Assembly (NCBI GenBank): GCA_031277855.1
Contig: JAITLO010000019.1
Coordinates: forward strand, 1 to 64,000
DNA: 64,000 nucleotides
Source of the DNA: Acidovorax sp.
GTDB lineage: Bacteria > Pseudomonadota > Gammaproteobacteria > Burkholderiales > Burkholderiaceae_C
Direction of reading: 5' to 3'
Shown here: in pieces, positions 45,787 through 54,292 of the stretch
Layout of the letters: each line of letters begins with the position of its first letter
How positions within the stretch are numbered: the first letter of the stretch is position 1
Notes under the pieces: model-generated
What the model was told of the DNA's origin: nothing
The model's database searches: none
The model's input: the letters and a program-made list of their open reading frames with translations, nothing else
Position numbers and translations under genes: made by a program

Positions 45787-46656
45787 TCAATGCCGGCGCT
45801 GGTCCATTTCTCGGTGGCGGCGTAGCGTGGTCCATTGACCCAGATAGTGATTGGCCAACTGCTCCACCAGATACACGGAGCGGTGCTGTCCCCCGGTGCA
45901 GCCAATGGCCACCGTCACATAGCTGCGGTGGTTCTGGTTGAGTACATCCAGCCAATGGTCCAGAAACTCGATGATGTGGGTGAGCATGCGCTGCACATCG
46001 GGCGACTGGCGCAGATAGTCAATCACCGGCTGGTCCATGCCCGTCAGCGGCCGCAGCTCCAGCTCGTAATAGGGGTTGGGCAGCATGCGCACGTCAAACA
46101 CATAGTCGGCGTCCACCGGCAGCGCGTGTTTGAAGCCAAAGGACTGAAAGACCAGTGTCATCTGCCCCGGAGGCACGGAGATCAGGCTTTTCACATAGCT
46201 TTGCAGCTGGGCGGCGCGCAGATCGCTGGTGTCGATCACATGCGAGCGTTCGCGCAGCGGTGCCAGCAATTCATGCTCGGACTCAATGGTTTGCACCAGG
46301 GCCAGCCGGGCGCCGTCACTGCTTTCGCTGGACAGGGGGTGACGGCGTCGGGTTTCGGAAAAGCGCCGCACCAGCGTGCCTATGGAGGCATCCAGAAAGA
46401 TGGAGTGCAGCACCACGCCCTGGGCCTTGAGTGCATTGAGCTGCTCGGGCAGTTGCGGCAGGCCGCGGGGGCTGCGAGCATCCATGGCGACGGCCACCTT
46501 GTGGCCATAGCGGCTGTGGTCCAGGCTGGCAAAGGCGCTCAGCAGCTCGGGCGGCAGATTGTCCACGCAGTAATAGCCTGCATCTTCCAATGCATGCAGG
46601 GCCACGGATTTGCCGGAGCCGGACATGCCGGTGATGAGCACGAGTTCCAGGGCCAT
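45787..46656 (-). CDS. rapZ: rapZ, RNase adapter / nucleotide-binding protein
   Basis: A 289-residue RapZ (YvcJ/YhbJ) protein. The N-terminal Walker A GMSGSGKS is near residue 9, followed by DNLPPELL near 31. The C-terminal domain has [19 protein letters not shown] near 200 and [17 protein letters not shown] near 255. In enterobacteria RapZ controls glucosamine-6-phosphate synthase through the sRNA GlmZ and RNase E; whether that applies here is unknown. recN begins upstream on the same strand, 50 bp away. Confidence 0.94.
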   Translation of the reverse strand: MALELVLITGMSGSGKSVALHALEDAGYYCVDNLPPELLSAFASLDHSRYGHKVAVAMDARSPRGLPQLPEQLNALKAQGVVLHSIFLDASIGTLVRRFSETRRRHPLSSESSDGARLALVQTIESEHELLAPLRERSHVIDTSDLRAAQLQSYVKSLISVPPGQMTLVFQSFGFKHALPVDADYVFDVRMLPNPYYELELRPLTGMDQPVIDYLRQSPDVQRMLTHIIEFLDHWLDVLNQNHRSYVTVAIGCTGGQHRSVYLVEQLANHYLGQWTTLRRHREMDQRRH

Positions 46657-46705
46657 GGCGTTGTGTTCCTCCTTGTGACGGGCCAGGTGCGACCGCTTGC
46701 CGCGG

Positions 46706-48361
46706 TCAGGGGCTGCTGGCCTGTGCCAGCATTTCGCGGGCGTGGGCCAGGGTAGTGGCAGACAGGCGCTCGCCGCCCAGCATGCGGGCGACCTCCTGTT
46801 CACGCTCAGTATCGCGTACCGGCGTCACCGAGCTGGTGGTGCAGGTCTTGTCGCGCCGTTTGGATACCACATAGTGCTGGTCGGCACAGGCTGCCACCTG
46901 GGGCAGGTGGGTGACGGCCAGCACCTGGCGGTCGCGGCCCAGGGCGCGCATCAGCTTGCCTACGGTTTCGGCCACGGCACCGCCCACGCCGGAGTCCACC
47001 TCGTCAAAAATCAGGGTGCCGGCCTGGCCCAGCTGGCTGGTGGTGACGGCAATCGCCAGCGAAAGGCGCGACAGCTCACCGCCCGATGCCACCTTGCCGA
47101 TGGGGCGTGGTGTGGCGCCGGGGTGGCCGGCCACCAGAAACTGCACCGCATCCATGCCGCTGGCGCTGGGCTCTTCCAGCTTGTCCAGCTCGACGGCGAA
47201 TTTGCCGCCCTGCATGCCCAGGCCTTGCATGGCCTGGGTGATGGCGCGCGACAGCCTGGGCGCGGCCTTGGTGCGTTGGCGCGAAAGCTCGCGTGCGGCG
47301 GCCAGATAGGCTTCATGGGCCTGTCGTTCGCGCTGGCGCAGGCGGGCCACATCTTCCACGGCGTCCAGCTGGCGCAGCTCGTCGCGCCAGCCTTGCAGCA
47401 GACCGGGCAACTCTTCGGGCGAGCGCTTGTAGCGGCGCGCCAGTTGCATCCACTGCGTCAGGCGGCCGTCGAGCTCGGCCAGGCGCTCGGGGTCCAGCTC
47501 GGTGCGGCGCAGATAACTGTGCAGGCTGTGTCTGGCATCGCTGACCTGGGCCAGGCTGGAGGCCAGAACATCGGCAATCGCTTGAAATTCAGGCTCCAGA
47601 TGCTCTTGATTTTGCAGCGTACTGTGGGCGCGGGTCAGTGGGCCGGAGATGCCGGTTTCGTCGTCTTCCAGCAGATAGAGCGCGCTTTGCGCCGTCTCCA
47701 GCAGGCTTTGGGCGTGAGACAGGCGCGTGTGCTGGGTGTTGAGCTCCTCCCATTCCTCGGCGCCGGGGTTGAGCTTGTCCAGCTCGCCAATCTGCCATTG
47801 CAGGCGCTCGCGTTCGCGTTGCAGCGTGTCCTGGGCGGCCAGTGCATGCTCCAGCGCCTGGTGGGCGTTGCGCCAGTGGCTCCAGTGGCCGCGCAGGGTG
47901 TGGAGTTCCACACCGGCGTAGGCGTCCAGCAGGGCGCGCACAGCGTCGGGTCTGGTCAGGCTTTGCCAGGCATGCTGGCCATGAATGTCCAGCAGCAAGT
48001 CGCCCACATGGCGCAGCTGGGTGGCGGTGGCCGGGGCGCCGTTGATCCAGGCGCGGCTGCGGCCCTGGGCATCGATCACGCGACGCAACAGCAAGGCTTC
48101 GTCGTGGGCAAAGCCGCCTTCTTCCAGCCAGGTGTGCAAATGGGCGGGACAGTCGAATTCGGCGGTGATATCGGCCTGGGCCTGGCCTTCGCGCACCACG
48201 CCCACATCGGCGCGGCTGCCCAGCACCAGCTGCAGGGCGTCAATCAGAATGGATTTGCCGGCACCGGTTTCGCCGGTGAGCACGGTAAAGCCGGCGTGCA
48301 GCTCCAGATCCAGGGTCTGCACGATGACAAAGTCGCGCAGCGCAATGCGTCGCAGGGCCAT
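46706..48361 (-). CDS. recN: recN, DNA repair ATPase
   Basis: A 551-residue SMC-like repair protein for double-strand breaks. The N-terminal Walker [10 protein letters not shown] is near residue 30. A coiled-coil region occupies about 160-365. The C-terminal half carries [10 protein letters not shown] (signature) near 435 and [20 protein letters not shown] (Walker B) near 460. Length matches RecN (553). It follows nadK by three bases, a conserved pair, so both are likely co-transcribed. Confidence 0.96.
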   Translation of the reverse strand: MALRRIALRDFVIVQTLDLELHAGFTVLTGETGAGKSILIDALQLVLGSRADVGVVREGQAQADITAEFDCPAHLHTWLEEGGFAHDEALLLRRVIDAQGRSRAWINGAPATATQLRHVGDLLLDIHGQHAWQSLTRPDAVRALLDAYAGVELHTLRGHWSHWRNAHQALEHALAAQDTLQRERERLQWQIGELDKLNPGAEEWEELNTQHTRLSHAQSLLETAQSALYLLEDDETGISGPLTRAHSTLQNQEHLEPEFQAIADVLASSLAQVSDARHSLHSYLRRTELDPERLAELDGRLTQWMQLARRYKRSPEELPGLLQGWRDELRQLDAVEDVARLRQRERQAHEAYLAAARELSRQRTKAAPRLSRAITQAMQGLGMQGGKFAVELDKLEEPSASGMDAVQFLVAGHPGATPRPIGKVASGGELSRLSLAIAVTTSQLGQAGTLIFDEVDSGVGGAVAETVGKLMRALGRDRQVLAVTHLPQVAACADQHYVVSKRRDKTCTTSSVTPVRDTEREQEVARMLGGERLSATTLAHAREMLAQASSP

Positions 48362-48364
48362 GGC

Positions 48365-49270
48365 TCAGGTGCCTCCCTCGTTCCAGCCCAGTTTTTTGCG
48401 CAGCGTGGCGTAGTAGTTCCAGCCCGTGGGGTGCAAAAACCGTATGCCATGCTGGGCACGGCGCACATAGATGCGGTCGCCATGGCGCAGCGAGGCCAGG
48501 GATTGCATATCGAAATTGGCGCTGATGTCGCGTCCGCCCACCACCTCGATCATGACTTCGCCCTGGTCGGGCAACACGATGGGGCGGTTGGACAGGGTGT
48601 GAGGGGCAATCGGCGCCATCACCCAGGCGCCCACCGAGGGGTGGAGCAGCGGGCCGCCGGCTGACAGCGCATAGGCGGTGGAGCCTGTGGGGCTGGCTAC
48701 GATCAGGCCGTCGGCGCGCTGGTTGGAGACAAAGCGGCCGTCGACCTCGACGCGCAGCTCCACCATGCCCGAGGTGCTGCCACGGTTGACCACCACATCG
48801 TTCATGGCCAGGGCCTCGAACACGCAGCTGTCACCCCGCATGACACGGGCTTCAATCAGCGGGCGGGGGTCTTCCTCATATTCACCTTCCAACATGGCTT
48901 GCAGCGTGGGCAGCAGGTTTTCATCCATGGGAATGTCGGTGACAAAGCCCAGACGCCCCTGGTTGATGCCAATCAGCGGTGTGCCGTAACGCGACAGATG
49001 CCGGCTTACGCCCAGCATGGTGCCGTCGCCGCCCATGACCAGGGCCAGGTCGCAGGCCAGGCCCAGGGCATCCACATCCAGGCTGCGGTAAGGTGAGGGC
49101 TGGCTGAGCTGCAAAGCAGTCTCTGCCTCCACAATCACCTCGCAGCCCTGGGTGCTGAGAAAGGCGGCAATGTCTTCCAGCACCTGGCGCGGGCAGTCCG
49201 GGGGGGTACCCGCCGCGGAAGGGGCGCGATACTTGCCGATAAGGGCCACATGGCGAAACTTGGACGTCAT
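48365..49270 (-). CDS. nadK: nadK, NAD kinase
   Basis: A 301-residue enzyme phosphorylating NAD to NADP. The GGDGT motif ([14 protein letters not shown]) is near residue 78, the NE/D-type loop [17 protein letters not shown] near 155, and [21 protein letters not shown] near 195. It is divergent from hrcA with only 29 bp between start codons, so the two promoters must overlap or lie inside the neighbouring genes. Confidence 0.96.
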   Translation of the reverse strand: MTSKFRHVALIGKYRAPSAAGTPPDCPRQVLEDIAAFLSTQGCEVIVEAETALQLSQPSPYRSLDVDALGLACDLALVMGGDGTMLGVSRHLSRYGTPLIGINQGRLGFVTDIPMDENLLPTLQAMLEGEYEEDPRPLIEARVMRGDSCVFEALAMNDVVVNRGSTSGMVELRVEVDGRFVSNQRADGLIVASPTGSTAYALSAGGPLLHPSVGAWVMAPIAPHTLSNRPIVLPDQGEVMIEVVGGRDISANFDMQSLASLRHGDRIYVRRAQHGIRFLHPTGWNYYATLRKKLGWNEGGT

Positions 49271-49299
49271 GAGGGAAATTACATCATTAAAATCATTCC

Positions 49300-50307
49300 A
49301 TGCTCGATGAACGTGCCAAGTTGTTGTTGAAAGCGCTGGTCGAGCGCTACATTGCCGACGGCCAGCCGGTAGGCTCGCGGACCTTGTCGCGTGCCTGCGG
49401 TCTGGAGCTTTCGCCTGCCACCATCCGCAATGTGATGTCCGACCTGGAAGAGTTCGGCCTGATCGTCAGTCCCCATACCTCGGCCGGCCGCGTGCCCACG
49501 GCCAAAGGCTATCGATTGTTTGTGGACACCATGCTCACCGTCAGCCGCGACAAGCTGCCGGCGCCCGAGCTGGTGGCCGAGCAGCCTCAAAAAGTGATAG
49601 CTAACGCTGCGAACATGCTGTCCAGCCTGTCGCAGTTTGTGGGCGTGGTGATGGCACCGCGGCGCAGCTCGGTGTTCAAGCACATTGAATTCGTCAAACT
49701 GTCCGAGCGCCGGGTGCTGGTCATCATCGTCTCGCCCGATGGCGATGTGCAAAACCGCGTCATCTTCACCGATCACGACTTTTCCAGCACCCAGCTGCTG
49801 GAGGCATCGAACTTCCTGAACGCCAATTACGCGGGCCTGGCCATAGAGCAGGTGCGCGAGCGCATGCAGACCGAGGTGGAACGCTTGCGTAGCGAGGTCA
49901 GTGCGCTGATGCAGGCCGCAGTGAACGTCAGCGCCGAGGCCATGAACCCCCAGCCCCAGGAGCAGGTCATCATCTCCGGCGAGCGCAATCTGCTGGCGGT
50001 GAGCGATTTCTCCAGCGACATGGGCAATCTGCGCAAGGCTTTCGACCTGTTCGAGCAGAAAACCCAAATCCTGCGCCTGCTGGACTTTTCCAGCCAGGCC
50101 GAAGGTGTGCGCATCTTTATCGGTGGCGAAAGCCAGGTTGTGCCCTTCGAGGAGCTGTCCGTGGTCAGTGCGCCCTACGAGGTGGACGGTCAGGTCGTAG
50201 GCACGCTGGGTGTGATCGGCCCCACGCGCATGCACTACGACCGCATGATCCAGATTGTGGACATCACGTCAAAACTGGTCACCAATGCGCTGAGCACCCG
50301 GCGTTAA
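49300..50307 (+). CDS. hrcA: hrcA, heat-inducible transcription repressor
   Basis: A 335-residue HrcA repressor of class I heat-shock genes through the CIRCE operator. The N-terminal winged helix is typical ([32 protein letters not shown], residues 24-55), with the GAF-like and dimerisation domains following. An R3-like sequence (AAAAAGTGATAGCTAACGCT) lies inside the coding region at about 49589-49608. I saw no CIRCE inverted repeat close to its start. Confidence 0.95.
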   Translation: MLDERAKLLLKALVERYIADGQPVGSRTLSRACGLELSPATIRNVMSDLEEFGLIVSPHTSAGRVPTAKGYRLFVDTMLTVSRDKLPAPELVAEQPQKVIANAANMLSSLSQFVGVVMAPRRSSVFKHIEFVKLSERRVLVIIVSPDGDVQNRVIFTDHDFSSTQLLEASNFLNANYAGLAIEQVRERMQTEVERLRSEVSALMQAAVNVSAEAMNPQPQEQVIISGERNLLAVSDFSSDMGNLRKAFDLFEQKTQILRLLDFSSQAEGVRIFIGGESQVVPFEELSVVSAPYEVDGQVVGTLGVIGPTRMHYDRMIQIVDITSKLVTNALSTRR

Positions 50308-50318
50308 GCCGCTACAAT
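50290..50318 (+). promoter_or_regulatory. probable tRNA promoter
   Basis: A good -10 box TACAAT at 50313-50318, with a weaker -35 (CTGAGC at about 50290) 17 bp before it, inside the end of hrcA. It lies about 30 bp upstream of the CAU tRNA. Confidence 0.55.
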
Positions 50319-50348
50319 GCACACGCCCCGCACACGCAGGGCTGGCAA

Positions 50349-50425
50349 GGGGCGTTAGCTCAGTTGGTTAGAGCAGAGGACTCATAATCCTTTGGTCGAC
50401 AGTTCAAGTCTGTCACGCCCTACCA
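50349..50425 (+). tRNA. tRNA with CAT anticodon, probably Ile2 (lysidine type)
   Basis: A 77-nt cloverleaf with encoded CCA; acceptor GGGGCGT/ACGCCCT with a G-U first pair, anticodon CAT. The block GACTCATAATC..TTGGTCG plus GTTCAAGTC resembles E. coli ileX more than elongator metT. It lacks the initiator features seen in the fMet tRNA at 54044. A decode as Met cannot be excluded. Confidence 0.9.
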
Positions 50426-50433
50426 ATGAATTC

Positions 50434-50466
50434 AACGGGTTACGAGTAGTCGTAACCCGTTTTTTC
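50434..50466 (+). terminator. intrinsic terminator after the CAU tRNA
   Basis: A perfect 12-bp stem, AACGGGTTACGA-GTAG-TCGTAACCCGTT (50434-50461), running straight into TTTTTC. Confidence 0.95.
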
Positions 50467-50827
50467 TTTGTGGTTGTCCTATAGCCAGGTAGCACTATTG
50501 GGGTTAGAGTGCCGATCTTTCGTCGATTGGGCAGGGGAGCAAGTCCCTATGTCAGGCGGAAATGTCCTGTGCTTTTTTGTGTACCGCTTTACTACAAGCC
50601 AAGTGAAATGTCAAAGAGAAAATAGTTAATCTATTTTTTCATTTGATATTTTTTTTTATTCAGTTTCTTCTTGTTTCTAATTTATTTGTGATTTTCTTGG
50701 ATTAGTATCTATCTGTGTCTTTTGCAGAAGTTGTGTTTCACAAGAGCGCTTTTTTTGTAGGCCCTTAGGGGCTTTGGCACTGGATTGAAGACGTTTTCAA
50801 TCCATTTAGTGAAAGAGAAGTTCGACC
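50467..50827 (+). other. AT-rich leader region of the fimbrial gene
   Basis: No gene was found in these 360 bp. The first part holds possible stems (GCACT/AGTGC at about 50490-50515, and CAGG/CCTG at about 50552-50570 before a TTTTTT run at 50574). From about 50620 to 50760 the DNA is far more AT-rich than the rest of the window. A clean hairpin, GGATTGAA-GACGTT-TTCAATCC, lies at 50782-50803, just before AGAGAAG and the start codon. This looks like a long 5' leader or silenced promoter region. Confidence 0.5.
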
Positions 50828-51391
50828 ATGAAAAAATCATTTGTCAGCATCGCCATTTTGTCCGCACTTTTTGCAGTTGGTGTTCAAGCAGCCCCCGCAG
50901 TGGGCGCGATGGGGGTAATCTCTTTTGAAGGCAGTATCACGGTAGATGCCTGCCAGGTCACCAGTGGTGGAGCCACTTCCTCGGGCGCTGACATGCTGGT
51001 GTCCATGGGTCCCCATTCGGCCGAGACCCTGGGGACTGAGGCCAACCCGGCGATGTCTGCTGGCAAGCTGAGCACGATTGCCAAGAGCATTGACTTGAAT
51101 GTGAACTGTACGGAGGGCACCAAGGTCTTCCTGTCGTTGAAGCCTTCCCAGGTGATGGGCAAGGGTGTTGCTGTGAACGGAACCGCTCAGGGCGTGCAGA
51201 TCATGCTGATGAACGGTAGCAATGTGCTGGACTTCAGCGAGAAGAAGGAGGTGATCTTGGAGGCATCTTCTGGCAGCAAGGTCCAGATTCCGCTGAAGGC
51301 CTACTACACGCTGCAGGCTGGTAAGGTGGTTTCGGATGCCAAGGCGGGATCGGCAAGCGCTTTGGTGGCCTATACCCTGTCTTATGAATAA
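50828..51391 (+). CDS. orphan type 1-like fimbrial major subunit
   Basis: A 187-residue secreted protein with a signal peptide (MKKSFVSIAILSALFAVGVQA, cleavage near 21-22). The mature part has the chaperone-usher pilin layout: ISFEGSITVDAC with Cys42, the partner Cys94 in NVNCTEG, and a C-terminal strand ending ALVAYTLSYE with the penultimate Tyr that binds a periplasmic chaperone. Pilins polymerise by donor-strand exchange. No chaperone, usher or adhesin gene is adjacent, so it depends on machinery elsewhere or is a stranded duplicate. The flanking DNA is very AT-rich, consistent with transfer or silencing by an H-NS-like protein. Confidence 0.85.
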   Translation: MKKSFVSIAILSALFAVGVQAAPAVGAMGVISFEGSITVDACQVTSGGATSSGADMLVSMGPHSAETLGTEANPAMSAGKLSTIAKSIDLNVNCTEGTKVFLSLKPSQVMGKGVAVNGTAQGVQIMLMNGSNVLDFSEKKEVILEASSGSKVQIPLKAYYTLQAGKVVSDAKAGSASALVAYTLSYE

Positions 51392-51718
51392 GACAAGATA
51401 ACCTTGGTGAGACAAAAGCCTTGCCAAGGTTTCTATGGGGTGCGAGTTTGATTTTGAATTTTTCTATCTATGCAGTGATTATCCATTCCGCTAATGTTGT
51501 TTTATAAATCAGCATGGCAGATATTCTATTTTTCTTATATGGATAAGTCTGTAGATTGAATTTAGATATTCAAAGGCATGCGAAGGATTGAATATTTTTC
51601 AAATTTTGATTAATGCTTGATGCATTTTTTTATATTTGAAAAATACGAATCCCGTATGGAATATGCAAGCCTGAAGTACTCGTATTCCGTTTTTTGTTGT
51701 TTTCAGCACATGGCTATG
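51392..51718. other. AT-rich spacer after the fimbrial gene
   Basis: About 330 bp with no supportable gene. A weak hairpin, AACCTTGG/CCAAGGTT (51400-51407 with 51424-51431), follows the pilin stop. The rest, to about 51680, is strongly AT-rich with no motif I recognise. Confidence 0.5.
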
Positions 51719-51749
51719 GCCCGCTACTGCATCAGTGGCGGGCTTTTTT
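51719..51749 (+). terminator. intrinsic terminator, plus strand
   Basis: GCCCGC-T-ACTG, loop CAT, CAGT-G-GCGGGC (51719-51743, one mismatch) followed by TTTTTT. It would stop rightward transcripts from the fimbrial island and overlaps the 3' edge of the convergent DUF3079 gene. Confidence 0.85.
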
Positions 51750-51966
51750 ATGGCTGCTTGTCAGAGGGTGAAGCTGCTGCTGAAGGCAGGGCGTCGGGCT
51801 GCAGGCCGGAGTCTGTGATTTGCCAGTCTTCACCCCAGAGCTCGCTGGGGTGGGGTGTGCGGTCGGAGCCATTGCCACAGCGCAGGTCGGTGGCGGGGCA
51901 GTACAGATCGCAGCCCCAGCACAGGCGCTCGGGGTGGGCGGGCGTTGCAGGAAATTTCTTGGCCAT
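51748..51966 (-). CDS. DUF3079 small zinc-finger-like protein
   Basis: A 72-residue protein matching the DUF3079 pattern MAKKFP..P.HPERLCWGCDLYCPATDLRCGNGSDRTPHPSELWGEDW. Four cysteines (16, 19, 23, 30) are spaced for metal binding. The function is unknown; the family is common in Burkholderiales. The ATG at 51966 marks the conserved start, although the frame stays open upstream. The stop overlaps the end of a plus-strand terminator. Confidence 0.85.
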   Translation of the reverse strand: MAKKFPATPAHPERLCWGCDLYCPATDLRCGNGSDRTPHPSELWGEDWQITDSGLQPDALPSAAASPSDKQP

Positions 51967-52075
51967 GGCGTCACTCAGTTCATGAAGAGCATGCGCAAGC
52001 AGTATGCAGTTGCGCAGGGAGTGGCTGCAGGTGGCGGGGCATGAAATGCACTGCGGTTTGGCCTGCATCAAAGCA

Positions 52076-52107
52076 AAGCGCCCGCATGCAGGGCAGTGCG
52101 GGCGCTT
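52076..52107 (-). terminator. intrinsic terminator after aspA
   Basis: AAGCGCCCGCA/TGCGGGCGCTT, an 11-bp perfect stem with a 10-nt loop. On the minus strand it is followed by TGCTTTG. It lies about 50 bp past the aspA stop. Confidence 0.8.
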
Positions 52108-52157
52108 GGAGGGCTTTGGGGCTGCGGCCTGAGCCGGCAGCCTGCGTGCAGGGAGGC

Positions 52158-53558
52158 TTACGCGGCGGTCAGTGCGCCGGGCATGGTCAGCTTGTCAGCC
52201 ACCAGCAGCTGCTGCATCTGGGTCTGGCTCATCACGCCCAGCTCTTCGGCGACCACGCCAATGGGCTTGCCGCTGGCGATGGCCGCCTTGGCGATCTGGG
52301 CAGCCTTTTCGTAGCCAATCAGCGGGTTCAGCGCGGTGACCAGGGTCACCGAGCTGGCGATGCGCTCGTCCAGCACATTGCGGTTGGCGACAATGCCTTC
52401 CACGCAGTTGACTTGCAGCGTCTTGCAGGCGTGGGCCAGGTGGTTCAGGCTTTTGTGCAGCGCCCAGGCCATCAGAGGCTCAAAGGCGTTGAGCTGGAGC
52501 TGGCCGCCTTCGGCTGCCATGGTGATGGCTACATCATTGCCAATGACTTCAAAGCAGACCTGGTTCATCACCTCCGGGATCACGGGGTTGACCTTGCCGG
52601 GCATGATGGACGAGCCGGCCTGGCGTGCAGGCAGCTGGATGTCGCCCACACCGGCTTGGGGGCCGGAGGACAGCAGGCGCAGGTCGTTGCTGATCTTGGA
52701 GAGCTTGACGGCGATGCGCTTGAGGATGCCGGAGATGTCGGCAAAGGCGCCGGTGTCGCAGGTGGCGGCAATCATGTCGGCAGCCTTGACCACGGGCACG
52801 CCCGAGAATTCGGCCAGCTTGGGCACCACCACATCCACATAGCCCACGGGGGCGTTCAGGCCGGTGCCGATGGCGGTGCCGCCCATGTTGATCTCGCACA
52901 TCAGCGATGCAGATTCGCGCAGGCGCTTTTCGTCGTCGGCAATCATGGAGACGAAAGCGGTGAACTCCTGGCCCAGCGTCATGGGCACGGCATCTTGCAG
53001 CTGGGTGCGGCCGATCTTCAGCACATCCTTGAATTCCGTAGCCTTTTCTTGGAAGGCGCCACGCAGTGCTGCCAGTGCGGCCAGCAGCTCCTGGATGCCG
53101 AACCAGGTCGCCAGCTTGACGGCAGTGGGATAGGAATCGTTGGTGGACTGCGAAGCGTTGACGTGGTCATTGGGGTGGACCACGTCATAGCGGCCCTTGG
53201 CCAGGCCCAGGTGCTCCAGCGCGCGGTTGGCAATCACCTCGTTGGCGTTCATATTGGTCGAGGTGCCGGCGCCGCCCTGGATCACATCCACCACGAACTG
53301 CTCATGCAGCTGGCCGGCGACCAGGTCGTCGCAGGCCTTGGAGATGGCTTCGGTTTGCTGGGCGTTGATGGCACCCATGGCCAGATTGGCATGGGCCGCG
53401 GCCTTTTTGACAAAGGCAAAGGCGCGGATCAGCTGGGGCATATGGGCCACGCTGTGGCCGGTGATGGGGAAGTTCTCCACCGCACGGGCGGAGTGAACGC
53501 CCCAGTAGGCGTGGTCGGGGATGTCCTTGGGACCCAAAAAGTCGCTTTCTTGGCGCAT
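52158..53558 (-). CDS. aspA: aspA, aspartate ammonia-lyase
   Basis: A 466-residue enzyme converting aspartate to fumarate and ammonia. Alignment by eye to E. coli AspA is strong throughout: AYWGVHSARAVENF, VVDVIQGGAGTSTNMNANEV, LKIGRTQLQDAVPMTLGQEF, and the superfamily signature GSSIMPGKVNPVIPE near residue 317 with the catalytic Ser. Aspartase rather than fumarase C is favoured by VDVIQGGAGTS and GRTQLQDAVPM. The ATG at 53558 is preferred to a TTG three codons before it. A promoter and a long 5' hairpin lie upstream. Confidence 0.93.
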   Translation of the reverse strand: MRQESDFLGPKDIPDHAYWGVHSARAVENFPITGHSVAHMPQLIRAFAFVKKAAAHANLAMGAINAQQTEAISKACDDLVAGQLHEQFVVDVIQGGAGTSTNMNANEVIANRALEHLGLAKGRYDVVHPNDHVNASQSTNDSYPTAVKLATWFGIQELLAALAALRGAFQEKATEFKDVLKIGRTQLQDAVPMTLGQEFTAFVSMIADDEKRLRESASLMCEINMGGTAIGTGLNAPVGYVDVVVPKLAEFSGVPVVKAADMIAATCDTGAFADISGILKRIAVKLSKISNDLRLLSSGPQAGVGDIQLPARQAGSSIMPGKVNPVIPEVMNQVCFEVIGNDVAITMAAEGGQLQLNAFEPLMAWALHKSLNHLAHACKTLQVNCVEGIVANRNVLDERIASSVTLVTALNPLIGYEKAAQIAKAAIASGKPIGVVAEELGVMSQTQMQQLLVADKLTMPGALTAA

Positions 53559-53643
53559 GGTGAGCAATTAGCTGAAAAAAGAAAAAGTCAGACCCGACAG
53601 TGGAGTCGGGGTCACGCTGAATGCAGAGTCCAGACGTGGCAAA

Positions 53644-53686
53644 GCCCGGGTTGAAAGCACCAAAACGGTGCGTTTTCAAACCGGGC
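53644..53686 (-). promoter_or_regulatory. long hairpin at the 5' end of the aspA leader
   Basis: An imperfect stem of about 19 bp (GCCCGG.TTGAAA.GCACC against GGTGC..TTTTCAA.CCGGGC) with loop AAAAC. It starts a few bases after the predicted transcription start, so nearly the first bases of the mRNA would be double-stranded. Confidence 0.65.
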
Positions 53687-53697
53687 CGTTGGACTGA

Positions 53698-53725
53698 ATT
53701 ATGCTCAAAACAAATGAGAAACCAA
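53698..53725 (-). promoter_or_regulatory. probable aspA promoter
   Basis: On the minus strand -35 TTGGTT (53720-53725), a 16-bp spacer, and -10 CATAAT (53698-53703). The remaining sequence up to 53990 shows no supportable gene; the reading frames there are not convincing. Confidence 0.55.
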
Positions 53726-53995
53726 GTTTTGCTGCATATCCTTGCCAGAGTCGCACTGTTTTGGTGCGAATTGGTAACGAGGTTTGACAGTCGTGAAAAG
53801 CGTGCTCCTCCGCGTCATGCAAGGCTTTGAGGCGAAGCAGGCTTGGTGCAGGGGGTATTCCCGCTTGATGGGAAGGGGTGGTGCGTGCAGCGCGCAGCCA
53901 GGGCGTGGGTGAACTTGGGTGGCAGACCGTAATGATCTTGCAAGAGGTGTAGCCAAACCCAGCAGCGGGTGAGGGGTAGAGATGGGCGAGAGAAA

Positions 53996-54026
53996 CAAAA
54001 AAGCCCACATGCTGTGGGCTTTTTTG
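53996..54026 (-). terminator. bidirectional terminator after the tRNA pair
   Basis: AGCCCAC-ATGCT-GTGGGCT (54002-54020), with an A-run on the left and a T-run on the right, so it works on both strands. It lies just past the fMet tRNA. Confidence 0.9.
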
Positions 54027-54043
54027 TAGTGCGGTGCACTGAT

Positions 54044-54120
<77 letters not shown>

Positions 54121-54168
54121 GTAATTGTTCGCCTGCATTGCTGCAGCGCGCTGGTTTTCTGATGCTTG

Positions 54169-54253
54169 TGGTGCCCGGGGCCGGAATCGAACCGGCACGC
54201 CTTGCGGCGGCGGATTTTGAGTCCGCTGCGTCTACCAATTCCACCACCCGGGC
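54169..54253 (-). tRNA. tRNA-Leu (anticodon CAA)
   Basis: An 85-nt class II tRNA with encoded CCA. The acceptor stem is GCCCGGG/CCCGGGC, the anticodon loop GACTCAAAATCC, and the long variable arm GCCGCAAGGCGT. Its -10 (CATAAT, minus strand, 54273-54278) falls in the region just before cysM. Confidence 0.96.
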
Positions 54254-54292
54254 TGGCATCAGAGAAGCATGGATTATGGCACATTTATGGAC

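Noticed and set aside
50467..50620. A cyclic-di-GMP riboswitch before the pilin gene
   Set aside because: CCAGGTAGC and GGGGTTAG recall one part of the GEMM-I fold, but the conserved core and the second helix are missing; left only as a possible leader structure.
51855..53654. A 599-codon open frame antisense to aspA
   Set aside because: It is a shadow of aspA, Gly/His-rich, with no domain and no ribosome-binding site.
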